A stretch of DNA of 32,847 nucleotides from an uncultured Agathobaculum sp. (GTDB taxonomy: Bacteria; Bacillota; Clostridia; Oscillospirales; Butyricicoccaceae): the NCBI RefSeq assembly GCF_944380975.1, contig NZ_CALWJK010000025.1, positions 1 through 32,847 on the forward strand. The letters are read 5' to 3'. The notes beneath the pieces were generated by a model. The model did no database searches and was not told the origin of the DNA. It saw only the letters and a program-made list of their open reading frames with translations. Position numbers and translations under genes: made by a program. Shown in pieces: positions 7,702-15,274 of the stretch (the first letter of the stretch is position 1; every line of letters starts with the position of its first letter).

Positions 7702-8412
7702 TTACTCTCCTTTATCCTCTATCAACATCAGTTCCATATCCTCGCCATCCCCTTCCAGTCGGATGCGTCGGTTTTTGGACAGCTCCAGCACCGCCAGAAA
7801 GGTCGCCACAATCTCGGAGCGGCTCCTTGCATCGTCAAACAGACGGCGGAATGGCAGCCGGACATGATGCAAAAAACGCTTCAGAATAGAAGTGATCCGT
7901 CCCTCAACCGGCACAGGCTCCCGCCCGACGATACCGGAAAACGCGCTGGCCGGCGGCGGAATGCGCCGCTGCGCCCGGCGCAGCATGTTGTTGGCTGCCC
8001 GGATCAGATCGTTGACTGACTGACGGTATTCCTTGGGCGTATCGCCCAGATGCTCCGGCGGTTTGACAAAAATATCCCGGCCCAACTCGCCTTTTTCCCG
8101 GAAAAAGGACGCCGTTTCCTTGATACGCTGGTATTCCAGCAGCATTTCCACCAGACTGGTGCGCGGGTCCTCTTCTTCTTCCTCTTCATGGCGCGGCAGC
8201 AGCATTTTAGACTTGATGTACACCAGCTGCGCCGCCATGGCGACAAAATCCCCCGCTACATCCAGATCCATCGCTTCAGCTGCATGCAGAACTTCCATGT
8301 ATTGATCCAGGATCTCCGCGATCGGAATGTCATAAATGCTGACCTTATTTTTTGCAATCAGATGCAGCAACAGATCCAGCGGGCCGTCAAAATTCTCCAA
8401 ATGAAATTCCAT
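7702..8412 (-). CDS. scpA: Segregation and condensation protein A
   Basis: ScpA is the kleisin that bridges SMC heads. The 236-residue protein starts with the hallmark FDGPLDLLLHLI block (8-19), then NKVSIYDIPIAEI and a helix with LVYIKSKMLLP. An acidic run (EEEEEED, about 77-83) precedes the middle linker, and the C-terminal winged helix has the SEIVATFLAVLELSKNRRI block that binds the SMC head. It follows the M50 protease gene by 12 bp in the same transcription unit. Confidence 0.94.
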   Translation of the reverse strand: MEFHLENFDGPLDLLLHLIAKNKVSIYDIPIAEILDQYMEVLHAAEAMDLDVAGDFVAMAAQLVYIKSKMLLPRHEEEEEEDPRTSLVEMLLEYQRIKETASFFREKGELGRDIFVKPPEHLGDTPKEYRQSVNDLIRAANNMLRRAQRRIPPPASAFSGIVGREPVPVEGRITSILKRFLHHVRLPFRRLFDDARSRSEIVATFLAVLELSKNRRIRLEGDGEDMELMLIEDKGE

Positions 8413-8424
8413 GCTGCTTGTTCC

Positions 8425-9081
8425 TTACAAAAACAGGGTGACCAGCTGCAGCGCCAAATGCAGAATGCGCATACCGACCCAGCTCATAATGCCGTCCAGC
8501 CAGCCACGCCACAGCGCAAGGATGAACACCAGCAGAATGATGCTCTGGTATCGCTGCAGCTTAAGCGACCAAGAGAACGGCAGAAAGGCATCCAGCACAC
8601 GCGAACCGTCCAGCGGATGCACCGGAATCAAGTTGAATACACCCAAGCCGACCGACATGCCCGCCACGATCGACAAGAACATGCCCACCGTCTGCATGAA
8701 TGCGCCCGTTCCGTATATCCAGACCGGCACATATAAACAATAGGCGATAAACGCCGTGAGGAAATTTGCAGCAGGACCTGCCAGCGCGGTCAGCGCCATG
8801 CCCCAACGCCGGTTTTTGAAATTGGAAATATTCACCGGTACCGGGCGTGCCCATCCGAAACCAAACAGCAGCAGGCACAAAAATCCAAACGGATCAATAT
8901 GTGCCATCGGGGACAGCGTAATCCGTCCCGATGCCTGTGCTGTACGGTCGCCCAACAAATACGCCATACCGCCATGCGCCGCCTCGTGCACGGACAGGCA
9001 CAATACAATCGCGGGAAGCGACAGCGCCAACGTAATAAACGCAGACTGCAGATCCCCACTCAGCAAAGCTCTCCAAAGCAA
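8425..9081 (-). CDS. Site-2 protease family (M50) membrane protein
   Basis: An integral-membrane zinc metalloprotease-like protein of the short M50B group, about 218 residues from TTG 9081. The zinc motif HEAAH (H32, H36) is in the first hydrophobic segment and the third-ligand block NLIPVHPLDGSRVL is near the C-terminus. GDRTAQASGRITLSP and AGPAANF are family signatures. TTG 9081 has AGGAGG nine nt upstream. A GTG at 9132 would add 17 residues with only a weak SD, so I do not use it. The substrate is unknown. It is the first gene of the scpA-scpB-DUF2953-ytfJ operon, as in many Firmicutes. Confidence 0.87.
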   Translation of the reverse strand: MLWRALLSGDLQSAFITLALSLPAIVLCLSVHEAAHGGMAYLLGDRTAQASGRITLSPMAHIDPFGFLCLLLFGFGWARPVPVNISNFKNRRWGMALTALAGPAANFLTAFIAYCLYVPVWIYGTGAFMQTVGMFLSIVAGMSVGLGVFNLIPVHPLDGSRVLDAFLPFSWSLKLQRYQSIILLVFILALWRGWLDGIMSWVGMRILHLALQLVTLFL

Positions 9082-9188
9082 ATCCAAATACCTCCTGTGG
9101 CAGCGCAGGCCAGCGGCAAAACCAGCCGGCACTCCAGTTTACCCGTTTTGGCCGGTTTTTAACGAACCCCGACCTGTATATGTCTGAA

Positions 9189-9217
9189 ATTATATCACGC
9201 CCACAGGAAATTGTCAC
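9189..9217 (-). promoter_or_regulatory. Sigma-A-type promoter of the M50-scpAB operon
   Basis: On the minus strand GTGACA (9217-9212) and a perfect TATAAT (9194-9189) are separated by 17 bp. The predicted start near 9182 gives a leader of about 100 nt before the TTG start. Nothing else recognisable lies in that leader. Confidence 0.68.
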
Positions 9218-9251
9218 CTCTTTCTTTGTTTGCGCTGCTGTATCGTATCAG

Positions 9252-9284
9252 AAAAGGGCTGCGGAACCACGCCGCAGCCCTTTT
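9252..9284. terminator. Orphan 13-bp perfect hairpin between divergent operons
   Basis: AAAAGGGCTGCGG and CCGCAGCCCTTTT pair perfectly around AACCACG, with T4 on either strand. It has the form of a bidirectional intrinsic terminator. Both flanking genes are transcribed away from it, so no known gene ends here. It lies in the 448-bp gene-free stretch 9082-9529, which otherwise holds only the two promoters. Confidence 0.6.
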
Positions 9285-9466
9285 CAGCTATATAAATATG
9301 TCGTATTTTGTCAGGCAGCTTTTTTGCAATTGCGCTGCTCAAGAATTTCCATTGCTCCGTTTACTCGCTGCTAAGGCCATCGGCCATTCCGCTAAGTTTC
9401 TGATAAGGCATGCTGCTTTACCGTTTAGATTTCGTCAAGTTCTTAACAGCCTTTTAACGTTTTTTC

Positions 9467-9475
9467 TGCTATAAT
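9467..9475 (+). promoter_or_regulatory. Extended -10 promoter of the two-component operon
   Basis: TGCTATAAT is a perfect extended -10 (TGN-TATAAT). No good -35 is found at 16-18 bp, which is acceptable for extended -10 promoters or may point to an activator. The histidine kinase ATG is at 9530. Confidence 0.55.
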
Positions 9476-9529
9476 ATAGTTGGAGTGTAATGGACTTTTT
9501 TGTGTTTCCCATATCGAAGGAGAATGTTC

Positions 9530-10612
9530 ATGCAGCAGCCGACAAACAAAATCCCGCTTTTTTCGGTCACATTCCGGGACTTTTTAATCTTTATCGGCAT
9601 TTTCGCCTGCGCGATTGAGCTTTGCATCCTGCTGCGCATGGCCGACAGCAGCGACGGCTTCGCCTCGCCCGTGTTTGTGCTTGCCGTTTTGCTGATCTCC
9701 CGGTTCACCAACGGCTATCTATTCGGAACACTGGCCGCCATTTTCAGCGTGATCGGCATCAACTACATTTTTACATATCCGTATTGGGAGTTCAATTTCA
9801 CCCTTTCCGGTTATCCGCTGACCTTTCTGACCATGTTCGGCGTGTCGATCGTCACTTGCACGATGACCACCAAAATCAAACAGCAGGAACAGCTGCGGGT
9901 CGAGGGCGAAAAAGAAAAAATGCGTGCCAATCTGCTCCGCTCGGTCTCGCATGACATCCGCACGCCGTTGACCTCGATTGTGGGCGCGACCTCTGCTGTG
10001 CTCGAAACCGAAGGGCTGTCAAGGGAAGAACAGCGCGCTTTGCTGGAAGATGCGCGGGACGAAGCGCAATGGCTGATTCGCGTGATGGAAAATCTTCTGT
10101 CCATCACACGCATGGGCGACCCCCGTGCGCAGCTGTCGAAAAGCCCCGAGGCCGCTGAAGAAATTCTCGGCGAAGCCGCACGCAAATTCCGCAAACGCTT
10201 TCCGGAAATACAGGTTTCCGTCTCCGTACCCGATGAACTGCTGTTTGTGCCGATGGACGCCATCCTCATCGAACAGGTACTTGCCAATCTGCTGGAAAAC
10301 GCCGCAACACATGGACAAACCGTAACGCAGATCCAGCTCTCCGTCCAGCGGGAGGAGGCATACGCCCGCTTTTCCGTGCAGGACAACGGCTGCGGCATCC
10401 CACCCAAAGAATTGCCGCGCCTGTTTGACGGCACGCTCAAGCGCAGCGAGACCCCGTCCGGCGACGGCAAACGCAACATGGGGCTTGGACTTTCCGTGTG
10501 CATGGCAATCGTTCGCGCGCATGGAGGCTCCATGGAAGCCCGGAATCTACCCTGCGGCGCAGAATTTTCGTTCCGACTGCCGCTTTCTGAAAAGGAGTAT
10601 CAAGCATTATGA
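9530..10612 (+). CDS. KdpD-like sensor histidine kinase lacking the KdpD/USP N-terminus
   Basis: A 360-residue kinase. Residues about 15-110 form a four-helix membrane domain of the DUF4118 type found in KdpD (ending LTMFGVSIVTCTMTTKIKQQ). The phosphoacceptor H-box SHDIRTPLTSIVGA has His141, and the N-box LLENAATHG, G1 DNGCGIP and G2 GLGLSV follow. Full KdpD is about 900 residues, with KdpD and USP domains that are absent here. The start ATG 9530 has AAGGAG 7 nt upstream; a TTG at 9500 and an ATG at 9524 are worse. It overlaps the regulator gene by ATGA. No kdpFABC genes are nearby, so the controlled genes are unknown. Confidence 0.85.
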   Translation: MQQPTNKIPLFSVTFRDFLIFIGIFACAIELCILLRMADSSDGFASPVFVLAVLLISRFTNGYLFGTLAAIFSVIGINYIFTYPYWEFNFTLSGYPLTFLTMFGVSIVTCTMTTKIKQQEQLRVEGEKEKMRANLLRSVSHDIRTPLTSIVGATSAVLETEGLSREEQRALLEDARDEAQWLIRVMENLLSITRMGDPRAQLSKSPEAAEEILGEAARKFRKRFPEIQVSVSVPDELLFVPMDAILIEQVLANLLENAATHGQTVTQIQLSVQREEAYARFSVQDNGCGIPPKELPRLFDGTLKRSETPSGDGKRNMGLGLSVCMAIVRAHGGSMEARNLPCGAEFSFRLPLSEKEYQAL

Positions 10613-11316
10613 ATATCCGCGAAAAAGTACTGATTGTTGAGGACGAGAAGAGTATCGCGCATTTCATTTCCACCATCCTAACCTCTAACGGATACGAAAC
10701 CATTCAGGCGCGCACCGGAAACGAAGCCATGACTATGCTCTCCTCCCATTGCCCCGATTTGGTGATTCTCGATCTTGGCTTGCCGGATATGGACGGTATG
10801 GAGGTGCTCAGCAGCCTGCGCTCATGGTCAAGTCTGCCGGTCGTTGTGGTTTCCGCGCGCTCCCATGAGCATGACAAGGTTGCCGCACTCGACCTTGGCG
10901 CGGATGACTACCTGACCAAGCCGTTCGGCACAGCAGAGCTGCTCGCCCGCGTGCGCACGGCTATCCGACATACCCGTACCACCTCCTCCAGCAGCGAAAT
11001 CGCGCAACGCGGTACGTATACGGTCGGGGAACTGACCATCGACTACAACAAGCATCAGGTGCTGGTACGCGGCGAAAACGTCCATCTGACGCTCAGCGAG
11101 TTTCGCATCGTCGCGCTGCTGGGCAAGTATGCCGGCAAGGTGCTGACCTACGACTATATCATCAAAGAGTTATGGGGGCCGCGCGCAGGCGGAGATAATC
11201 AGATCCTGCGCGTCAACATGGCCAATATTCGCCGCAAAATCGAAAAAAATCCCGCCGAACCTGAATATCTGTTCACCGAAGTCGGCGTCGGCTATCGGCT
11301 GGCGGAAAACGAATGA
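10609..11316 (+). CDS. KdpE/OmpR-family response regulator
   Basis: A 235-residue two-domain regulator. The receiver has acidic residues E11-D12, phosphoacceptor Asp55 in LVILDLGLPDMDG and Lys104 in DYLTKPFG. The C-terminal winged helix (about 138-232) has LTLSEFRIVALLGKYAGKVLT and NMANIRRKIEKNPAEPEYL, the latter close to KdpE. Translation is coupled to the kinase through ATGA. The pair is followed by a terminator, so it is a self-contained two-gene operon. Potassium or cyclic-di-AMP sensing would be a guess from family only. Confidence 0.9.
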   Translation: MNIREKVLIVEDEKSIAHFISTILTSNGYETIQARTGNEAMTMLSSHCPDLVILDLGLPDMDGMEVLSSLRSWSSLPVVVVSARSHEHDKVAALDLGADDYLTKPFGTAELLARVRTAIRHTRTTSSSSEIAQRGTYTVGELTIDYNKHQVLVRGENVHLTLSEFRIVALLGKYAGKVLTYDYIIKELWGPRAGGDNQILRVNMANIRRKIEKNPAEPEYLFTEVGVGYRLAENE

Positions 11317-11333
11317 CATTTCTTCTGACACAA

Positions 11334-11373
11334 AAAGGCGAACCCCGAAAAGGGGGTTCGCCTTTCTCTTTTT
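11334..11373 (+). terminator. Bidirectional terminator between response regulator and WG/SLH gene
   Basis: AAAGGCGAACCCC (11334-11346) pairs with GGGGTTCGCCTTT (11353-11365), followed by CTCTTTTT. Read on the minus strand it also ends in TTTTT, so it can end both convergent transcripts. Confidence 0.82.
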
Positions 11374-11405
11374 CAGCAAGCCGTTATTGCGTACTGCACA
11401 TCAGA

Positions 11406-13331
11406 TCACTCTGCAAGCACTGCCTGAAACAGACGATAGATCGTCACAAAGGACTGCTCACGCGTGTAGTTGTCATCCGGTGTGAATTTACCGCCGCCGG
11501 TACCGTTCATAACGTTGATCTGATATACGAAATTGACGGCATCGCGGAACGATGCGCTGATTTCATCTGCGTCCGCAAATTGTGCATCGGAAATTTGCGT
11601 GGTATCCATGCCCAGCACCTTTGCCGAACGCATCAGGAACGCCGCAGCTTCTTCTCGTGTGATCGACGCATAGGGATCGAATTGACCACCGCCGCGACCG
11701 TTTACGATCCCCAGCGCATAGGCCGCAATGATATCGCTGTTTGTCGTATCATAGAAAGGATACTGCTGCGTCCATTCAGTCAGTTCCTTACCGGTTGCCT
11801 GACGGACAATATCCTCTACTTCCTGATCCATGGTCTCGCTGACAGCCTGCATGGTCAGATCGCAGAACTCGTTGCGGTTGATGTTGTTGAGATACAGGTT
11901 CTGCAAATAGGTCGGCACCAGATTCTCCTCGATTGCAGCCGTGACCTCTTCATAGGCCCAGCTGCTCATCTCGGACTTTTCCGGCAGCGGCGGCAAATAG
12001 CTGATATGACCATAGCCATACTTGCCGTTCTCGTTGATTACCACATATTCATCCGGGCTGTACAGCACGCGAGAATCATCGGATTCATCTCCCTGAAAAT
12101 AGGTGTCCGCATCCAGCTTCTCCGAACCGACAATGGTATTGCCCTTACTGTCGATCAGAAACGCCTTGCTGCCGTCATATGCCACGGCATAGCCACCTGA
12201 ACCAAAGCTGGTCGCCTGTTCATACTGCGCCGCAATGGCAGTGGCGCCGTTTTCATCCAGATAGCCCCATTTTCCGTTCTGTTCAAACAGAGCCAGGCCA
12301 AAATCATAGTTATACAGTTTATCATACTGGAATGGAATGACTGTGGTCCCCGATTTATTGATGCCGCCATACTTGCCATCTGCATTCTGCGTCATCGCAA
12401 CACCGGTATCTCCAAATACCTGATACGCGCCATAGATGTCGGATACCGTAAAGCCTGCATACTGTGGCTCAATGACAAATGTTCCGTTTTTATCGATAAA
12501 GCCCCATTTTGCACTGTCCACCTCGGATGTGTCGTTCCACGAAACAACCGCAACCGGTGCAATCCCCTGATTAAATGGGCGCAAATCATAATAAGAATTA
12601 GCCGAAAGTTCAGGAAGGTCAATCACCCTACCGCTATCCAGCTGATAAAAGCACTGTTCTCCGCCCAAAACCGCGCCTTCACCAACAATAACCGTATTTT
12701 CTGTCACCTGCCAGCCAAACGGATACCGATAACCTATCTCCTCATCATCCAGTTCCACAATGTCACCATTGGTATCATACAGATATCCGTCCGGTCCATC
12801 ATACCCATTGAAGGTGATATAGCCGTTATAAAAAACGATATTATTCGTCAGCGAATCATCTGTTGTATATGTAGTAATTTCCTCAAGACCCGAATACTCA
12901 CCATGATACGGATCCTTGAACGGCTTATAATTTCCGTCTGTGTCGATAAAGCCCATAGCAAAGGTATAAAGGGTTCTTCCGGTTTCATGCGACTCTCCGG
13001 TCTCCCAATCATACTCTGTTTCCGGCTCACTGGACACCAATGTGCCTACTACCGCATAGCCTTCGTTGAATATGCCCGCAGCGTCATACTGAAACGGAAT
13101 GACAACTTCATTATCAGTATTGATATAGCCCCATTTCCCGTTCTGTTTGACCGGTGCCAGTTCGTCACTGAATACACCGGCCTTTTCATACTGCGGCGCG
13201 ATGGCCTCAGTATATGTCAGCGTACCCCGATCCGATTCTTCCTGCTCGGCCGCAAACGCCGCAGGTGATAGTGCCGTCGTCATACAAATGGATAATGATA
13301 GTGCCAACAATCTTTTTTTCCAGTGATTCAT
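11406..13331 (-). CDS. Secreted WG-repeat protein with C-terminal SLH domains
   Basis: A 641-residue surface protein. The signal peptide is about 1-27 (KKRLLALSLSICMTTALSP, cut near AFA-A). WG beta repeats follow: GKWGYINTDNEVVIPFQY (about 65-82), AKWGFIDKNGTFVIEPQY (274-291), GKYGGINKSGTTVIPFQY (319-336), GKWGYLDENGATAIAAQY (353-370), with a partial copy at 436. The C-terminus carries about three SLH motifs (456-500, 530-571, 590-635; ITREEAAAFLMRSA and GGKFTPDDNYTREQ), which bind cell-wall secondary polymer. ATG 13331 has AAAGGAG 8 nt upstream; an upstream start adding 19 residues has none. It is a single-gene unit with a strong promoter. Function beyond wall attachment is unknown. Confidence 0.88.
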   Translation of the reverse strand: MNHWKKRLLALSLSICMTTALSPAAFAAEQEESDRGTLTYTEAIAPQYEKAGVFSDELAPVKQNGKWGYINTDNEVVIPFQYDAAGIFNEGYAVVGTLVSSEPETEYDWETGESHETGRTLYTFAMGFIDTDGNYKPFKDPYHGEYSGLEEITTYTTDDSLTNNIVFYNGYITFNGYDGPDGYLYDTNGDIVELDDEEIGYRYPFGWQVTENTVIVGEGAVLGGEQCFYQLDSGRVIDLPELSANSYYDLRPFNQGIAPVAVVSWNDTSEVDSAKWGFIDKNGTFVIEPQYAGFTVSDIYGAYQVFGDTGVAMTQNADGKYGGINKSGTTVIPFQYDKLYNYDFGLALFEQNGKWGYLDENGATAIAAQYEQATSFGSGGYAVAYDGSKAFLIDSKGNTIVGSEKLDADTYFQGDESDDSRVLYSPDEYVVINENGKYGYGHISYLPPLPEKSEMSSWAYEEVTAAIEENLVPTYLQNLYLNNINRNEFCDLTMQAVSETMDQEVEDIVRQATGKELTEWTQQYPFYDTTNSDIIAAYALGIVNGRGGGQFDPYASITREEAAAFLMRSAKVLGMDTTQISDAQFADADEISASFRDAVNFVYQINVMNGTGGGKFTPDDNYTREQSFVTIYRLFQAVLAE

Positions 13332-13467
13332 AGTTTCCGCTCCTTTAACAAAAGTCTCTGCCGCAAAGTTGATCGTTAGAAAGAGCATTGCCTTGCTTTA
13401 CCAAGGATATGACGCATTGCGCGCATCCCCCAACCCCTTTCCTTTTTCCGGCAGGATTTCCAATTCA

Positions 13468-13496
13468 AGTATATCGGAACGCTCAATTTTTGTCAA
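13468..13496 (-). promoter_or_regulatory. Strong sigma-A promoter of the WG/SLH gene
   Basis: On the minus strand TTGACA (13496-13491) and TATACT (13473-13468) are 17 bp apart. The predicted start near 13461 leaves an unusually long leader of about 130 nt containing a small CCTTG/CAAGG hairpin. No riboswitch was recognised in it. Confidence 0.75.
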
Positions 13497-13512
13497 TATT
13501 ACACCAATATGT

Positions 13513-13546
13513 AAAAGGCGAACCTCTTAACAGAGGTTCGCCTTTT
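13513..13546 (-). terminator. Terminator after the HIT gene
   Basis: AAAAGGCGAACCTCT and AGAGGTTCGCCTTTT pair perfectly over 15 bp around TAAC and end in TTTT on the minus strand. It lies 16 bp past the HIT stop and shares its outer arm with the terminator at 11334. Confidence 0.82.
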
Positions 13547-13561
13547 GTACCGTAAAACAAA

Positions 13562-13984
13562 TCAGATGCCCAGCTCCTGCTTGAGCGCCGCGATCATTTC
13601 CTGATATTCCTCGTCCTTGAGATGTACCGGTTCAGGGTTGGTGATGGCAAAGCTGCCGCCGAACTCAAAGCCGCCCTCGTACTTCGGAACAATGTGGAAA
13701 TGCAGATGCGGGTTGGTGTCGCCAAACGAACCAAGGTTAAGCTTGGTGCAGCCCCACAGCTTCTTGATCGCACCGGACGCCGCCGCCAGATCGGCCATAA
13801 AGTCGTTGCGCTCCTGCTCGTCGCACTCGCACAGCTCCTTCTTGTGCGTACCCAACGCCAGCACGCAGCGGCCCTTGTGCGCCTGATCCTTAAACAGATA
13901 AAGCGTGCCCGCCTTCATATCGCCAACCTTGAACATGATTGCCTCGCGGCCCTCATGGTGTTCATCACAGTAGAAACATCCCAT
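13562..13984 (-). CDS. HIT family protein
   Basis: A 140-residue nucleotide hydrolase/transferase of the histidine-triad superfamily. The triad is NPHLHFHIVP (pattern HxHxH). The N-terminus MGCFYCDEHH has a Cys pair (C3, C6) that could bind zinc, as in some HIT proteins. Substrates are probably AMP conjugates or dinucleoside polyphosphates, by family only. ATG 13984 has AAAGGAGAGG upstream and matches the family start; the longer open frame upstream (to 14143) runs through the promoter and into the FkbM gene and is not used. Confidence 0.88.
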   Translation of the reverse strand: MGCFYCDEHHEGREAIMFKVGDMKAGTLYLFKDQAHKGRCVLALGTHKKELCECDEQERNDFMADLAAASGAIKKLWGCTKLNLGSFGDTNPHLHFHIVPKYEGGFEFGGSFAITNPEPVHLKDEEYQEMIAALKQELGI

Positions 13985-14018
13985 TGTAAACCTCTCCTTT
14001 GCAGATTTCTGTATGTTT

Positions 14019-14048
14019 ATTATACCGCTTGTCCCCTGTAATTGCCAG
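14019..14048 (-). promoter_or_regulatory. Probable promoter of the HIT gene
   Basis: On the minus strand a perfect TATAAT (14024-14019) lies 18 bp after a weak CTGGCA (14048-14043). It falls in the 70-bp gap between the FkbM stop and the HIT start. Confidence 0.5.
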
Positions 14049-14054
14049 TGTTTT

Positions 14055-15122
14055 TTATGGGCAAACCGCATATAAATTGGTGTCCCACGCGGGCACATAA
14101 GGGTGATGCCGCAAATACAGCTGATAGTCTGGGCAGAGCGCATGAATGAGCAGCGGCAGCTGGAAAAAATCCTCGCTTTTGTGATACGCTGCGAGGTTCA
14201 GCTTCGGACGATACTGTCGGATAGTCTGCGCCGCACCTGCAATTGCCTCGCGCTCCGCCCCCTCGACATCCATTTTCAGATAGGTGCAGGGCGCGCCCCC
14301 CAGCACGCTGTCGAGCGCGCGCATTTGGGTTTCCCTACCCTTCTTTGCTACCCGCGACTGCCGCCCTGCCTGATCAGAAAAGCACAGCACGGTATCGCTT
14401 GACCACGCGCCTGCCTGTTCACACCGGACGCTGCCGGACAGCCCCTCCGCATAGGCAGTCAGCTTGCGGAAGCTGCGCCGATCCGGCTCGAGCGCAGTGA
14501 TAGACGCAAACGCACCATCCGTATAATGCAGTAGTTCGCGGATCGTGTCGCCCGTATACGCACCCAGATCGGCAAAATGCTCTTCTTTTGTGGGACACAA
14601 AACGCTGCGGAATACCTCGTCCTTATCCGTTTCACTGGCACGCAAATAGCGCAGCTTACCGGACAGCTTGAACCGCACCGTATCGAGGAACACCTGCCGC
14701 GATTGCTCGTCTGTCAGCAGGTCAAACGCCTGCTGCATCTCTGCCCGATGCGCCTGCACAAATTGTTCGTCAAACACTGCCCCTGGCACGACCGGCACAT
14801 CGGGCGCGACCACATCAAACCGCGCATCAAGCGCATACATCTTTTCCAACACCTCAGGCCGCTGGCTGGCAAATGCAATCACAATCACGATATCCTCGCC
14901 GAACTGCTCGAGCACTTCGGACAGCTTTTGCACCCGGAAGCCGTGAAAGCTGTGCCCGCGCACAAACTCGTCGCTAGCGAATACACCGGACGCGCGAATG
15001 CCGCACGCATCAAACTGCGCCAGAATTTTATCCGCGCCATCGCCCATGCCGTACAGAACAATCGGACGCTTTTCCTCGCGCAGCACCTGCCAAACCGACC
15101 GTTCCAGTGCCAAAAAATCCAT
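14055..15122 (-). CDS. FkbM family SAM-dependent methyltransferase
   Basis: A 355-residue protein. The N-terminal part (about 19-110; VLYGMGDGADKILAQF, then GVFASDEFV) resembles a nucleotide-binding Rossmann-like module often seen before FkbM domains. The methyltransferase domain has the SAM loop DLGAYTGDT (185-193), ALEPD (210-214) and YLKMDVEGAE (281-290), all FkbM signatures. FkbM enzymes usually O-methylate sugars, polyketides or peptides. ATG 15122 has AAAGGAGAG upstream and is downstream of a 17-bp-spaced promoter; the upstream-extended frame would cross that promoter. It is divergent from the repeat protein and glycosyltransferase genes, so a shared pathway is a reasonable inference. 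Confidence 0.86.
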   Translation of the reverse strand: MDFLALERSVWQVLREEKRPIVLYGMGDGADKILAQFDACGIRASGVFASDEFVRGHSFHGFRVQKLSEVLEQFGEDIVIVIAFASQRPEVLEKMYALDARFDVVAPDVPVVPGAVFDEQFVQAHRAEMQQAFDLLTDEQSRQVFLDTVRFKLSGKLRYLRASETDKDEVFRSVLCPTKEEHFADLGAYTGDTIRELLHYTDGAFASITALEPDRRSFRKLTAYAEGLSGSVRCEQAGAWSSDTVLCFSDQAGRQSRVAKKGRETQMRALDSVLGGAPCTYLKMDVEGAEREAIAGAAQTIRQYRPKLNLAAYHKSEDFFQLPLLIHALCPDYQLYLRHHPYVPAWDTNLYAVCP

Positions 15123-15147
15123 ATTCTTCTCTCCTTTTTCGTGCTTT

Positions 15148-15176
15148 CCATTATAATCGGTACGCACGTCTCTGTA
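15148..15176 (-). promoter_or_regulatory. Promoter of the FkbM gene
   Basis: On the minus strand TTTACA (15176-15171) and TATAAT (15153-15148) are 17 bp apart, giving a start near 15141, 19 nt before the ATG. Confidence 0.72.
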
Positions 15177-15211
15177 AAGCGGAAAAACTTTTTCACGGCG
15201 CGATTTTCTCA

Positions 15212-15240
15212 TTGCGCTTTATCCCGCGGTACAGTATAAT
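15212..15240 (+). promoter_or_regulatory. Promoter of the repeat protein-glycosyltransferase pair
   Basis: TTGCGC (15212-15217) and a perfect TATAAT (15235-15240) are 17 bp apart. The start near 15247 leaves a leader of about 28 nt with AAGGGGG 7 nt before the ATG. Confidence 0.7.
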
Positions 15241-15274
15241 TTGAATAGAAGGCAAATGGGAAGGGGGCGTGGCC

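Noticed and set aside
13985-14143. N-terminal extension of the HIT protein
   Set aside because: The extension overlaps the HIT -10 element and the FkbM 3' end; ATG 13984 has a strong SD and matches the family start.
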